The translations under genes and the position numbers were made by a program. 64,000 nucleotides of DNA, from assembly GCA_030770425.1 (NCBI GenBank), contig JASJFT010000173.1, forward strand, positions 34,293 to 98,292. The letters are read 5' to 3'. The notes under the pieces are model-generated. The model did not search any database, was not told the origin of the DNA, and saw nothing but the letters and a program-made list of their open reading frames with translations. This document shows, piece after piece, positions 45,337 through 55,699 of the stretch. Positions within the stretch are counted from its first letter, which is position 1. Each line of letters starts with the position of its first letter. Source of the stretch: Darksidea phi (lineage: Eukaryota; Ascomycota; Dothideomycetes; Pleosporales; Lentitheciaceae).

Positions 45337-46944
45337 ATGGTGACCTTTTCGGAGCTAGCCTCGAACATTCAATCCCAAGTCGAGGTTATCGGTAACTATC
45401 TGAAGCAGCACAATCTCCCGCAACCCTCCTTTGCGGTAGAAAGCCCTTCGAAATTGCCACTCGATGCCAATGTGCAGCGAGCCTGGCTCAGGCTGATCGA
45501 GACGGCCTCGTCCCTGGCTAACCTTGCCATTGGCTCCGCCGACCACTTGAGATGGCATTGCATGAACGTGAGTTCTAGATATTGTCATCGTTGTCAATTG
45601 TCCACTGGGGATGAGCATAGCAACTAACAAGCTGACCAGAACAAATACGATGATATGACTCTCCACTTCCTGGTCAGCTTCAACATCTTCGATGCGGTGC
45701 CGCGAGATGGATCCATCCCATAGGCAGAGCTTTCCAAAAAGTTTGGTGCCGCAGAGCACCGTCTCGGCCGGGTGATGAACATGGCGTATACGCAGCACTA
45801 CTTCTGCGAGCCAAAGCCGGGCTTTGTAGCGCACACGAGCAACTCGGCCTTAGCAATCAACGATCCGCTGGCCTGGGCCTGGGTCCTGCACAACGTCGAA
45901 GAGGTCCAGCCGTGGTACGCGAACAAGTTTGTGGAGGGGACGAAGAAATGGGGAGATTCCAAGGACCCTAGACGCACGGGGCCGAATCTCAACGTAAAGC
46001 CTGGTGAGGAGAAGTCATTCATTCAACTCATGGAGGAAGGCGACCAGGGAGTGGAACGGTGTGAAGGGTAAAGCGTTTATCAGTATTCCGGAACCGGGGG
46101 CGCAGTCAAGGGCACAGGTCTGCTGAGGGTTTTTGACTGGCACAAGCTTGGCAACGTGACCGTTGTCGATGTGAGTTCAAATACCGTTAAGGGGGTGGTA
46201 TATCCGCACCGAGAATGGCACTAACTCTCGAAACCAGATGAGCGGCGTAACTGGCCACCTCTCCATGACGATTGCGTTGGCATGCCCCGACCTTGCCTTC
46301 ATCGTTCAGGAGAAGGACCAGCCGTGGTTGGAGAAGCAGTTCCAAGAAAAGCTGCCGGCCGAGCTTAAGGGCACTGACCGCGTCAGGATCATGCCGCACG
46401 ACAGATACGCCGAGCAGCCCGTCAAGGGCGCTGACGTCTACTTTATCAGGGTACCCTACTGCACAAAGAGCCTGATGACAGGGCCATCACGTTCCTGCGT
46501 CGCATTATCGAAGCCATGGACCCAAAGAAGAGCCGGATTGTCACGCGAGACATTGTCATGGACGCAGGCGACCCTCCGCCTGATGCGTCCGTGAATGGAA
46601 AAGCGATTAGTGGCAAGAATGAGGTGTATGAGGCTGGTTTGGGTCCGACGGGTGCCATTACGAGGCTCAATGTTGGAATTGACTTGCAGATGTTAGCGGT
46701 GCTCAATGCGTTCGAGAGAACGAGAGGAGAGTGGATAGCCCTGTTCAAGAAGGCAGATCCTAGGTTCGTGCTAAAGGCATGTATTCAGACCGTGGGAAAT
46801 TGTGCAGCTGTGATGGAATGGGTTTTGGAGGAGTGGATTAGACTTAATGGTTTAGTCTCACTTCAACAGCAAGCACTGCGCTTTACAGACCCGTTGAGTC
46901 TAGCAGTTCGAAGGCACATATGGAATTGTACTTCTCAATATTAA
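45337..46944 (+). pseudogene. O-methyltransferase (aflP/omtA-like), several inactivating lesions
   Basis: Exon 1 (45337..45567) begins MVTFSELASNIQSQVEVIGN and exon 2 (from 45640) NKYDDMTLHFLVSFNIFDAV. The frame then meets TAG at 45721-45723, where YAELSKKFG would be expected, and continues to HRLGRVMNMAYTQHYFCEPK. A frameshift near 46046-46062 ends it before GTGLLRVFDWHKLGNVTVVD. A 3' exon from about 46238 carries SGVTGHLSMTIALACPDLAF, lacking the first glycines of the SAM-binding motif. Another shift near 46449-46453 precedes HKEPDDRAITFLRRIIEAMD, and the rest reads to 46944. The overall order is that of fungal secondary-metabolite O-methyltransferases and parallels the intact gene at 59928. 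Confidence 0.8.
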
Positions 46945-47080
46945 GTCACTATGGATTCAGGTATTCCTAATGTGATTACCATTAGTACATTTTCTCCAGC
47001 CATCAAGAGTGCATTCTTGCAAGGCCCAAAAGTCCTACGGCGTACACTCTGCCCCATTTTGGGGACTTAAACGGCACTTA

Positions 47081-48272
47081 TTACCTCTCTTCAGCACCGC
47101 TACTGACAGCTTCCCTCATTCTCTCCATGGCAAGTCCACCTTCCTTCTTGAAATCAGCCCCAAACGCCCCCCACGCTCGTTCGATTTCCAGATCTAGCCG
47201 CCCATTCCTCAAGGGGAACATGACATCTGAACCGTCATCATCCATACCATACTTGACGGTGTGCGTCTTGCCCAGTGTCAACTTTATGGCTCCTTCGAGA
47301 AAGACGTTAGGCTTGTACATCCGCGAAGGCCTCTGCCCGTGAATCATCGCCAGAATGTTCTCCAATACCACGCCGGCCTGGAGCCAGCCCGCTCGGGCCA
47401 TGCGGGGCCCGCCATGGTCAGCGACATCGCCGAAAGCAAAGCTGGGGATATCGAAGTTGGGTTTGTCGATTGCGAGCACCTCGAGCGTTGGTCGAACAAC
47501 AATGCGGGACGTTGTTTCTGAGTTGGCGCCGGGTAGCAGAGACGCCAGGATTGATGAGTTGGGTGTCCCGTGCAACCGATCTAATATCTCGGTCAGAACG
47601 AGCAATGGTAGAAGAGGAAAAGGAGTATGCCAACCAAGTGGCAACGTGCAACACTTACAATGAGATCAAACTGTTCTTCATGCGAGTCAGAGAAGGTCAA
47701 AGTCGCTGATCTAACCATATTTCCTCCAGCGGGCATCTTGGGCCGTTCGTTCAACAAAACTCGGACCTTAGGCTCATCCTGAAGCGTTTTCAGCGCGTAG
47801 TCCTGCAATCGCTTGCCAAAGTGGCTCATGAGTTGGCCGCGCGAATGGATCAGCGTGACGTCCTTGTCCGGATAGAAATCCTTAATATCGCTAGCAAGCT
47901 CGACACCCACAGCTCCACCACCAACGATGGCAATTTTCTGACTCGCTTTGATGGTCTCCTGCACCCTTTGCAACTCATGGCACGCATCCTCTCGCTCCGT
48001 GGCCGAGACTTTTACGGGGAGCGGCTGCGATGAGCCCGTTGCGATGGCGAGGTAGGCGTAGTCAATTTTCTACCCCGACGCGAGCAGTACCTGGCTTTCC
48101 GTGAGCCCGACAGCCGCATCCTGAATGCGTGTGAAGACGCCCACTGGCGCGCCTCTTGCTACCCCATCGTAGGGAAGAAAGAAACCGAGTGCTTTGCTGA
48201 TTAATTTGGCGCGCTCCGACGAAGACATTATGCTCAACGGCAACTCGTTGATCAAATGATTGAACTATGCGC
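47081..48272 (-). pseudogene. FAD/NAD-dependent oxidoreductase (AIF/FSP1-like), truncated and interrupted
   Basis: Minus-strand reading: FNHLINELPLSIM, ALGFFLPYDGVARG, GVFTRIQDAAVGLTESQVLL and DYAYLAIATGSSQPLP. Then the NAD-binding motif IAIVGGGAVGVELASDI, DVTLIHSRGQLMSHFG, an intron after FDLI, NSSILASLLPGANS, FAFGDVADHGGPRMARAG and a complete C-terminus. Lesions are TAG at 48265-48267, TAG at 48070-48072 (a C-to-T change of CAG would give it) and a frame change just after the intron near 47570. The N-terminal FAD-binding Rossmann part (GxGxxG) is absent. Family members are flavoprotein oxidoreductases of the apoptosis-inducing-factor-like group. Confidence 0.78.
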
Positions 48273-48341
48273 GACTGATGATGGAGTATCGGCCGACGAG
48301 CTGAGGAAATGTGTTAGAAGACCTTGCCAAAGTGCGCTAAA

Positions 48342-48372
48342 GGCAAACAACTGGAATAAATGGTTGTTTGCC
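48342..48372. repeat. Perfect 10-bp stem, 11-nt loop inverted repeat
   Basis: GGCAAACAAC, TGGAATAAATG, GTTGTTTGCC. It sits at the truncated 5' side of the oxidoreductase relic and overlaps a second small palindrome, TTGCC-TGA-GGCAA (48368-48380). It may be the end of a small mobile element. Confidence 0.75.
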
Positions 48373-48689
48373 TGAGGCAACCTGCCAACGCCACGAAAGA
48401 CGCCTGTGCACTATCCTCTTCGCCGCTCGGTGACTATGGGTAAGCTCGTTCAGATGAGGGGATAATCCATCACTCCGAAGGGCAGTGTCCCGATGATTAC
48501 GCCGAACTCATGATAAGGCGCCATCTTGGCGGATATTGCAACATTCCTTCCGCGGGGATTTTGCGGAATCCCGTGGAGTTTGGAGGAGCTAGGACATTGC
48601 ACCCCTGAAGCCTGCACATGGTTAATTTAAACAAGACGGCGTCCCGAGCTGTCGGGTGAACTAGTTGTCCTGCGACCAGGTAACGCAAA

Positions 48690-50515
48690 ATGAACGATCG
48701 GCCCTTTTCCGCCTCTCTCGCTGTCACCGTCCCGCCGACTGCAGCCTTGGTATACCTCACGGGACTGGCGATCTACCGGCTCTACCTCAGTCCATCGCGC
48801 GTTTTCCCGGTCCCAAGATCGCCGCTGTCACGAGCTTGTAAGTAATAGTTCTTCAGGACATGTTCGGAGCCTGTGATTAAAGGTGCTTTTAGGTATGAGT
48901 CCTACTATGATGCTATCCGCGGAGGACAATATGTATGGGACGTGGAAGAGATGTATGAAAAATACGTAGGAACACCTGTTGCAGTGCGGAGATAGAACTT
49001 GATGGGAGAACTAACATGCGGCAACAGGGGCCAGTGGTGCACATCAGGCCGGATGAAATCCACATCTCGGATCCCGATTTCCACGTCGTGCTCTATGCTG
49101 AGGTCAGGAGTGTCGCGACAACGTATTGCGGAACGCGTGCCAGATTGGGGCGCCAGACTCGATGCTGGCAGCCGTGCACCACGATCTCCATCGGATGAGG
49201 AGGGCGAGTTTGAGTCCCTTCTTCTCCAAAGCCAGCGTGTACAGACCCAAGCCGGTCATTCAGGGCAAGGTAGACGAGATGGTGGAGCGCATGGGGGGAT
49301 TGGGGCTTTTGAGACAGCCAATTCCCGTATTTGAGACGTTTACTGCTTTCACCAATGGTCCGTAAAGCTGAAAACCGCATGCAGCATGAGTGACGCAAAT
49401 ATTGACTGTAGACAGACGTTATTATGGAGTATGCCTTTGCCAGAAGCGACCACCGCCTTGCGCACTCCGATTTCGATTTTATCTTCTTAGAGGCCTTTGC
49501 AGCGGCGGGCGATCTGTGCCACTGGACACTGCATATGAACTGGATACTGAGGCTGCTCCAGTCGGTGCCGGTTTGGCTTGCTAAGCTTGCTATTCCAGGG
49601 TCGGTGATACATTCTACTTTTATCCCTGGATGACCGGCTAATGGTTCATGCACTAGGCTTGGGAAGGTCGTTGAGTTCCAAGATGTAAGCATCTCGATGT
49701 TATCTCTCGGCCTTCTCGCTAGCTAACTCGTATCTCCAGAAAATCAAAGACCAAATCCGGGACATCCAGGGCGACAGGAACCGATCAAACGAGAAAAGCT
49801 CGCAGCACACCATCTTCCATCACATGCTTAATTCGAACATGCCCACATCAGAGAAGAAGCTCGACCGCTTGTGGCAGGAAGGGATGGTGGTGGTGGGTGC
49901 TGGAACCGAAACAACAGCTTGGACACTAGTGGTCGCACTGACGTATATCATCCTCAACGAAGATATCCGTCAGTATCTGGAAGATGAGGTGCGGGCCGCG
50001 ATGGCCGCCAAGGGCAGTCTCAACCTCAGCGACCTGGAGCAGCTTCACTACCTCTCGGCATGCATCAAGGAGTCGCTTCGGCTCTCGTATGGAGTGACAT
50101 CGAGGCTCCCCCGCGTGGCTCATAACCAGGTGCTCGAGGGGCCCGGAATCACGGGCCTAAAAATCCCACCCGGAACGAAAGTTTCGATGGAAGCGGTGCT
50201 GATCCACCGCAATCCGCAGTTGTTCCCCCAGCCAGACCAATTCCGCCCTGAGCGATGGCTCGACAATCCGCGGCTGGATCGCTATCTAGTATCCTTTTCA
50301 AGGGCGCTCGCCAGTGTCTGGGCATCAACCTTGCAAAAGCGGAACTCTACATGGCGCTGGGGGCCATCTTCGGTCGCGTTGCCGCGACTGATGAGGGCCC
50401 GCGCCTGCAGTTGCTGAATGCCGGAACCAGCCCGAGGGATATCGAGATCGCGGGCGACATGTTTGTCCCACCCACTAAATCGGGGAACGGGCACGTCAAG
50501 GCTATCTTCAGATAG
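48690..50515 (+). pseudogene. Cytochrome P450 with three frameshifts
   Basis: It starts MNDRPFSASLAVTVPPTAAL with a membrane anchor. A one-base loss near 48792-48797 disrupts LSP-ARFPGPKIAAVTSLYE; exon 2 is 48893..48965 and exon 3 starts at 49028 (GPVVHIRPDEIHISDPDFHV). A second shift near 49099-49106 precedes RNACQIGAPDSMLAAVHHDL. Then come SPFFSKASVYRPKPVI, EYAFARSDH, MVVVGAGTETTAWTLVVALT (I-helix), IKESLRLSYG (ExxR) and PERWLDNPRLDRYLVSFS. The haem loop is broken by a one-base loss near 50297-50302, after which KGARQCLGINLAKAELYMAL continues to the end. All parts are present, so decay looks recent. It resembles trichodiene-oxygenase-type P450s. Confidence 0.82.
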
Positions 50516-51308
50516 ACTGGACGGGATTCATTCATTTTGTGTGTAACTTTGGGGGGTGGATAGCACACCCGTTCACCCGCATTGGCATTTTCGGATTATC
50601 ACGCCCGCTACGTCTCTTCATCTATGTTGGACTTGTTGCACTTTGTACTGTACTACACTTGTTAGTATACTCGCCATGTACCCATCAAGCCAATATATAG
50701 GCCCAGATAGAAAGGTAAATGAAGTGAAGGCCGTTGTCGTGCTCTGATCATCCTGCAGGCTAACTCTACCGGCGGGTACATGCTTCGTGACCCGAGTTGA
50801 TGCAAAGGCGAGTAAGGGCTCTAGGCCTTAGGTACGTCTAGGCACTACAGTTATGGATGTGAAAATAGTCTGACACAAATACTCTAGACCATATTACGGA
50901 GCTGGGCTAGAATTGTCGCGTATACGTGAGGTTGGACGGATTATTCTTTTTCTTTTCATATAGACCCCCCAGTGAATTCTCTTACCAAGCTCAAAGGACC
51001 AAAAGGCAACACCCCTCTGCATTTTAACTACTCTTCACGAGGAATCCGACTTAGATGCACGTCAGATCGTTCGCCGCAAGGGTGCAGTATAAAGAAGTTA
51101 GATGCGTTGTCACACAGACAACTTATCGTACAGCATTATGATTACATTATCTATTTTTTGGCTGAGCAGTCGGGTATTGACTCCTAGCGGTATGATCATA
51201 CTTGGTCAATTCTATCCTGAGAACGTTACTGTTCCCAAGCCGGATAGCTCCTTTTCATTTATCTCCCCAAACAAGATGAACGAGGGAAAACAGGCCAGGA
51301 CTTGTCGT
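50516..51308. other. Intergenic region, nothing recognised
   Basis: About 800 bp between the 3' ends of the P450 and MFS relics. Short frames only. Confidence 0.4.
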
Positions 51309-52960
51309 TCAGTACTCCACCTTAAAGAGCTCGGTCTCGCGAATCCGCTGACCGTAAAGATAGAAGATGAAAGGAAGTGGAATAAAGGCGATGGGAATGA
51401 ATCCCAGGAGCGAATTACCCCAGTCTAATCCCAGAGCCTCGTACATGGCGGGGCCGGCCAGAGGCAACAGGGCTCCCAGCAGGCAACGGAAAATGGTGCT
51501 TGCAGCCGTCACCGAGGCTGCATGGACAGTGTATGCGTCGACGAGGTACATGGCACTAGCCATCTGGAGTTGCTGTTAGCCGAAACAAGTTCATCATGAG
51601 TAGGAGGCACACCAAAAAGGTCACTCACATATGTAAAGACCATACCCATACCGATGAATACAGTTCCGAGAATGGGCACGATCCAATATGTCTTCGCCTC
51701 TGTCGACCATCCGTACCAGAACAGCCCGATGGGCGTGCAAAACGCACCAACAACCATTGGAGGCAGCCGGTATTCGTGCTTCGGATCACCGCCGTTCTTC
51801 TTGGTCAAACGTTTGGAGATTTTCTCTGCAGCGATACCGCAGGCGGAGGTGCCCAGGACGGAGCCAACACCCAGACCCAGAGTGGCTAGGCCAGACTCGC
51901 CGCTGTTAAAGCCGTACTGGCCACCAAAGACCGCTTCGAAGATGGTGAAGCACAACGGCGGCGTAGAGCGATAGTAAAAAGATAATGGGGGAGAGGAGCA
52001 TCTTCAGTGGACGTAGGATGGAAAAGGCGAATAGGTCGCGCGGCGTCTTGCCCGTATCCAGGGCTGACCGCAGGTTCGGATTGCCCGTCTGCTCGCGCAA
52101 CCGCTTTGCCTTACGCTCGAAAAGCACGTAGGGATATAATTCACGCACAAACAGGATGGCCACTACCGTCATGACTCCAGAGGCTACTGCCATCAGTCAG
52201 AAGGTCCAGCGCCATCCCGCCGCTGGTGCCAGGAAGCCGCCGGCGACGGGTCCGATTAACGGCCCCAACACAGCGCCAATCACGTACGCTCCCATGGCGC
52301 CTGCTTGCTTCTTGCTGGGGACCATGTCGGTGATGGAGCCGGTCCCGAGTGTGACGGGACAGGAACCCATGATGCCAGCGAGTAATCGGAAGACGATCAG
52401 CGAGCCCAGACTGTTTACAACAGCGCAGGCCATATTGAAGACGACGAAGAAGATCATGTATATCTTGTACAGAATTGCTCTTCCATATAACTCGGACAGC
52501 GGCGCAATCAGGATGGGCCCAAAGGTGTAGCCCAACAAGAAGACGGTGGTCACGAAGGATCCAAGCGTCTCGTTGTTGGAGTTTAAGTGGGCCAAGATGT
52601 CCAACGTTGCAGAGGAGTTGATGGTTGAGGCGATGGGCCTGCATAGGAGACGAGTCAGTCTTCAGTTCGAACTGGAGTCAAGAATAGATATGTAAATGTT
52701 ACGTACGAGAGTAGCGTCATGGTGGTTACAATGACAATTGCTACTGTCTTCGTGGCTGAGGACCAAGTCATCGGATTCTCTGGGTCGTTCGGTCCGCTAA
52801 AGTCGGCCACATTGGGAACCTGTTCCGCCGCTTCCTCCGCAACGGAGGCTGTTTCCACATGGGTTTTAGCAGAGGAAGTCTCTGGCATAGAATCACCGAT
52901 TCGTGTTTCCGTGCCATGTAATTTGGTGTCTAGGGCTTCCGCTTTCTTCGTGGCACCCAT
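51309..52960 (-). pseudogene. MFS transporter with in-frame TGA and a frameshift
   Basis: It starts MGATKKAEALDTKLHGTETR; the first intron follows TMTLLS (splicing gives SPIASTINSSATLDILAHL). Helices follow in order: TVFLLGYTFGPILIAPLSEL, GRAILYKIYMIFFVVFNMAC, FRLLAGIMGSCPVTLGTGSI, GAYVIGAVLGPLIGPVAGGF and AAGWRWTF. Then TGA (52197-52199) takes the place of the expected tryptophan, and LMAVASGVMTVVAILFVREL continues in the same frame. Near 51951-51958 a shift separates FLLSLYAAVV from LCFTIFEAVFGGQYGFNSGE. After another intron the last exon (MASAMYLVDAYTVHAAS to VEY) finishes the protein. This is a DHA1-type 12-TM exporter of the kind that serves metabolite clusters; as written it is broken twice. 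Confidence 0.84.
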
Positions 52961-53324
52961 GGCAGACGAATTTGTGGCGAGACGTTGTGGTGGTGGTGGT
53001 GTTGGTGTTGGTGTTTGAGGGACCGTGCTAGTGGTGTTGTCTGCTACTGCGAGCCACTTGTCGCTATTATATCATCGGAGCTTAGAAAGTGCTAGACAAG
53101 CTCAAAAATCTAAGGAACAAATAATCAAAGGGGGAGGAGGAGCTAATACCGTGGGAGCTACAAAGGCCGCCTCCGCGGAACGGAACTCCCGCGGAAGCGG
53201 AGCGGGGCTTTAGTGTCTCCGGGCCGGGGCGGGGTAGCGATACTCCATGGAAACACCCACGGCGGTTTTCTTCCCGATACATCTCCATTCTCCATTCCAT
53301 TCCCACGGAGCAGCACACCACGCC

Positions 53325-55596
53325 ATGCCGCCTCGCCGCCGGAGACCATACACGTCGTGCGAATTGTGCCGCACACGCAAGCGTCGCTGTAATTTGCCAC
53401 TACCCTGCGGGTACTGCACGGAGCGTAACGTGCAGTGTCGCTTACCAGCATCTGCGGCTTCCACAGGCCGCGGCCGGAGCATCCCCGGCTCTGCAGTGGA
53501 CAGTCCGCAGGAGCAGCGTCAGGGCCAGCATCAGTTTAATCAGGAAGACTTCTTGGCTCAGATAGGGGTGTTGCGGAGGCTAACACAACAGTTGGAGAGT
53601 CGCGTTGTCCAGAGCACCGCACCTGCAAGCCCTCAGCGGCGTGACAGTCATGGCGGCGAGCCCGAGGTTTCTCATGGCGGCGAGCCCGAGGTTTCTCATG
53701 GCGGCGAGCCCGAGGTTTCTCATGGCAGCGAGGCCGAGGTTTCCCCATCGCCTTCAACTGGACTACCTATAACACACTCCGAGGTGGCGGCCCACCTCCA
53801 GCGCGTGTCTATGGGCCAGAGCTCCCACGAACCCATTTATGACGACGACATTGTCTTCAAGGTCGAGCGCATCCGGGCCATCTCGCAAATACCCACTTAC
53901 ACCTCGCGGCTGGGCAAGCCAACGCCATGTGTGTGGCTGCCACGCCATGCTGAGGCCAAGATGCTTCTCGATTGTTACGTCACCGACCTTAGTTACATTC
54001 AGCATGTCGTGCACACTCCTTCATTGCCGGCCGCCATTGACGACGCCTACCGGCAGATCGACGGCCAGGAGCCTGTCAAGCCTGGTAGCCTCATCCTGCT
54101 TCTCAGCATTATTGCCAATGCCACACACGTCTGGGCGCCGCGCGATGATATTGACAGTGAGCACTCTCTGTTCTGGTCATCGGCTCAAGCCCATGCGCAG
54201 ACGCCCATGTGGATCAAGGCGACGCACACCGTGCTCAATGCCACGCAAAACGGTGCGGCGCTTGCCCTAGAAACCATCCAGGGCCTCATCATTCTGTCCT
54301 TCGTCGTCTGCAATCTGGAAGGTGTCTCGCTGCGATACCGGTCCCTGATATCCACCGCTTTGTTGCTAGGTCGTGAGCTAGGTCTTCATTGGATTGACCG
54401 CGAGTCCAACGCCGTTGCCGCCAACACCCTCGAGGCCGAGATGGGTCGTCGTGTTTGGTGGTACTTGGTCGCTACTGACTGGTTTGTTTTTCCCTCACTG
54501 CTTCTGCCATGGCTAGTAGAGCTTGCTAACAGCATTATCTAGGCTGTTGGCAGCGAGATATGGCGGTCCCAGAGAAGGCGTGTACGAGACCCACCCGCTT
54601 CACATGATGGTCAACAAGCCGCGCAACATCAACGACGTGGATCCGCTTGGAAATGGGCTCGAGTCGGACCTGCCTATGTCCCAACCGACCGACATGTCGT
54701 ACTTCCTCCAGCGTGTCCGTCTAGCTGAGATTTCACGTAGCGTCGTCGACTACAACCTCATGGCCGCCACCAGCTCCGGCCGGCCGAGCTACTACGCCCA
54801 CATCATGGCCATGGACGTTGAGCTAGACCGGATGATCCATAACATCCCACCTTTCCTTCAGCTAGACAGCTACAAGGGCAGTCCTGACCGCAACAAAGCA
54901 AGCGGCACCCTCATCCAGGCCTACATGTTGAACTCGTTGATGTACACACAGCGATGCAAGCTGCATCTTGCCTATGTCACATCCGGGCCCAATAACAACC
55001 CGGCTTACGCATCCTCGCGGCATACCTGCCTCGAATCAGCGCGACAGATTATCCGCGCTGAGGCACAGCTTTTGCGGTCGCAGCATCCCTTCGTGCGGGT
55101 CCGGCTGCGCCTGGCGGCCATCGTACACAGTGTCTCCATGGCCGGCATCGTGTTACTGATGGACGCATGTGTCAACTGGCCCAGCTCGCTGCGGGATGAG
55201 ATCCTTCATGGCGATGTAGCTGAAGCGTTGCGCATAATCGAGGATGCAAAAAGCTACTCGCTAGCGGCGGCGAACCTGCATGAGTCACTGATGCAGATTC
55301 TGGCTAAGCATCGTGCCCAGCAGCAGCAACAGATCTCGCAGGTGCCGGTGCCGGTGCAGCAGGGAGGCGCGTCTGCTGCTGCTGCCGCTGCTCCTGTTAT
55401 GAATACTGAATCGCAGTATGCGCACCCGAGGTCTAATTGGCTGTCGATCATATCAAGTGGCTCTACAGGTCATTTCTCGGACCAACTGTCTGCCGCGAGC
55501 AGCCAGCCCGCTCAGAGTCTGGACAATACAGTATACCTTGAGGATATAAATTGGGACGAATTATTTTCCGGCATTGGGTCCGCTTCATTTTTCTAG
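53325..55596 (+). CDS. Zn2Cys6 transcription factor, probable cluster regulator (intact)
   Basis: Two exons, join(53325..54481, 54543..55596), 736 aa; the 61-bp intron restores ATDWLLAARYGG. The zinc cluster is at the N-terminus: CELCRTRKRRCNLPLPCGYC followed by TERNVQC, matching CX2CX6CX5CX2CX6C; the basic part is RTRKRR. A leucine-rich coiled coil follows (LAQIGVLRRLTQQLESRV). The fungal transcription-factor domain lies in the middle (YVTDLSYIQHVVHTPSLPAA, GRELGLHWIDRES, EMGRRVWWYLVATDW). The tail has polyGln and polyAla runs. Upstream ATG 53247 is in frame and adds 26 residues; I prefer 53325 because the protein family usually starts close to the zinc cluster. It is divergent from the MFS relic (about 360 bp). 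Confidence 0.87.
53649..53744 (+). repeat. Four tandem 24-bp coding units
   Basis: Three identical copies and a fourth with changes encode SHGGEPEV x3 and SHGSEAEV in the linker after the coiled coil. Perfect identity of the first three copies suggests recent slippage. Confidence 0.9.
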
Positions 55597-55699
55597 AGGG
55601 CGAAGAGAAACCAGACCCCATCCTCGTAAGACTCTCGCGCCTAGAAAGGATACGAGAGATTGAGAGAGTGGTCATGAATAAAACGTAGTGACGACTTTT

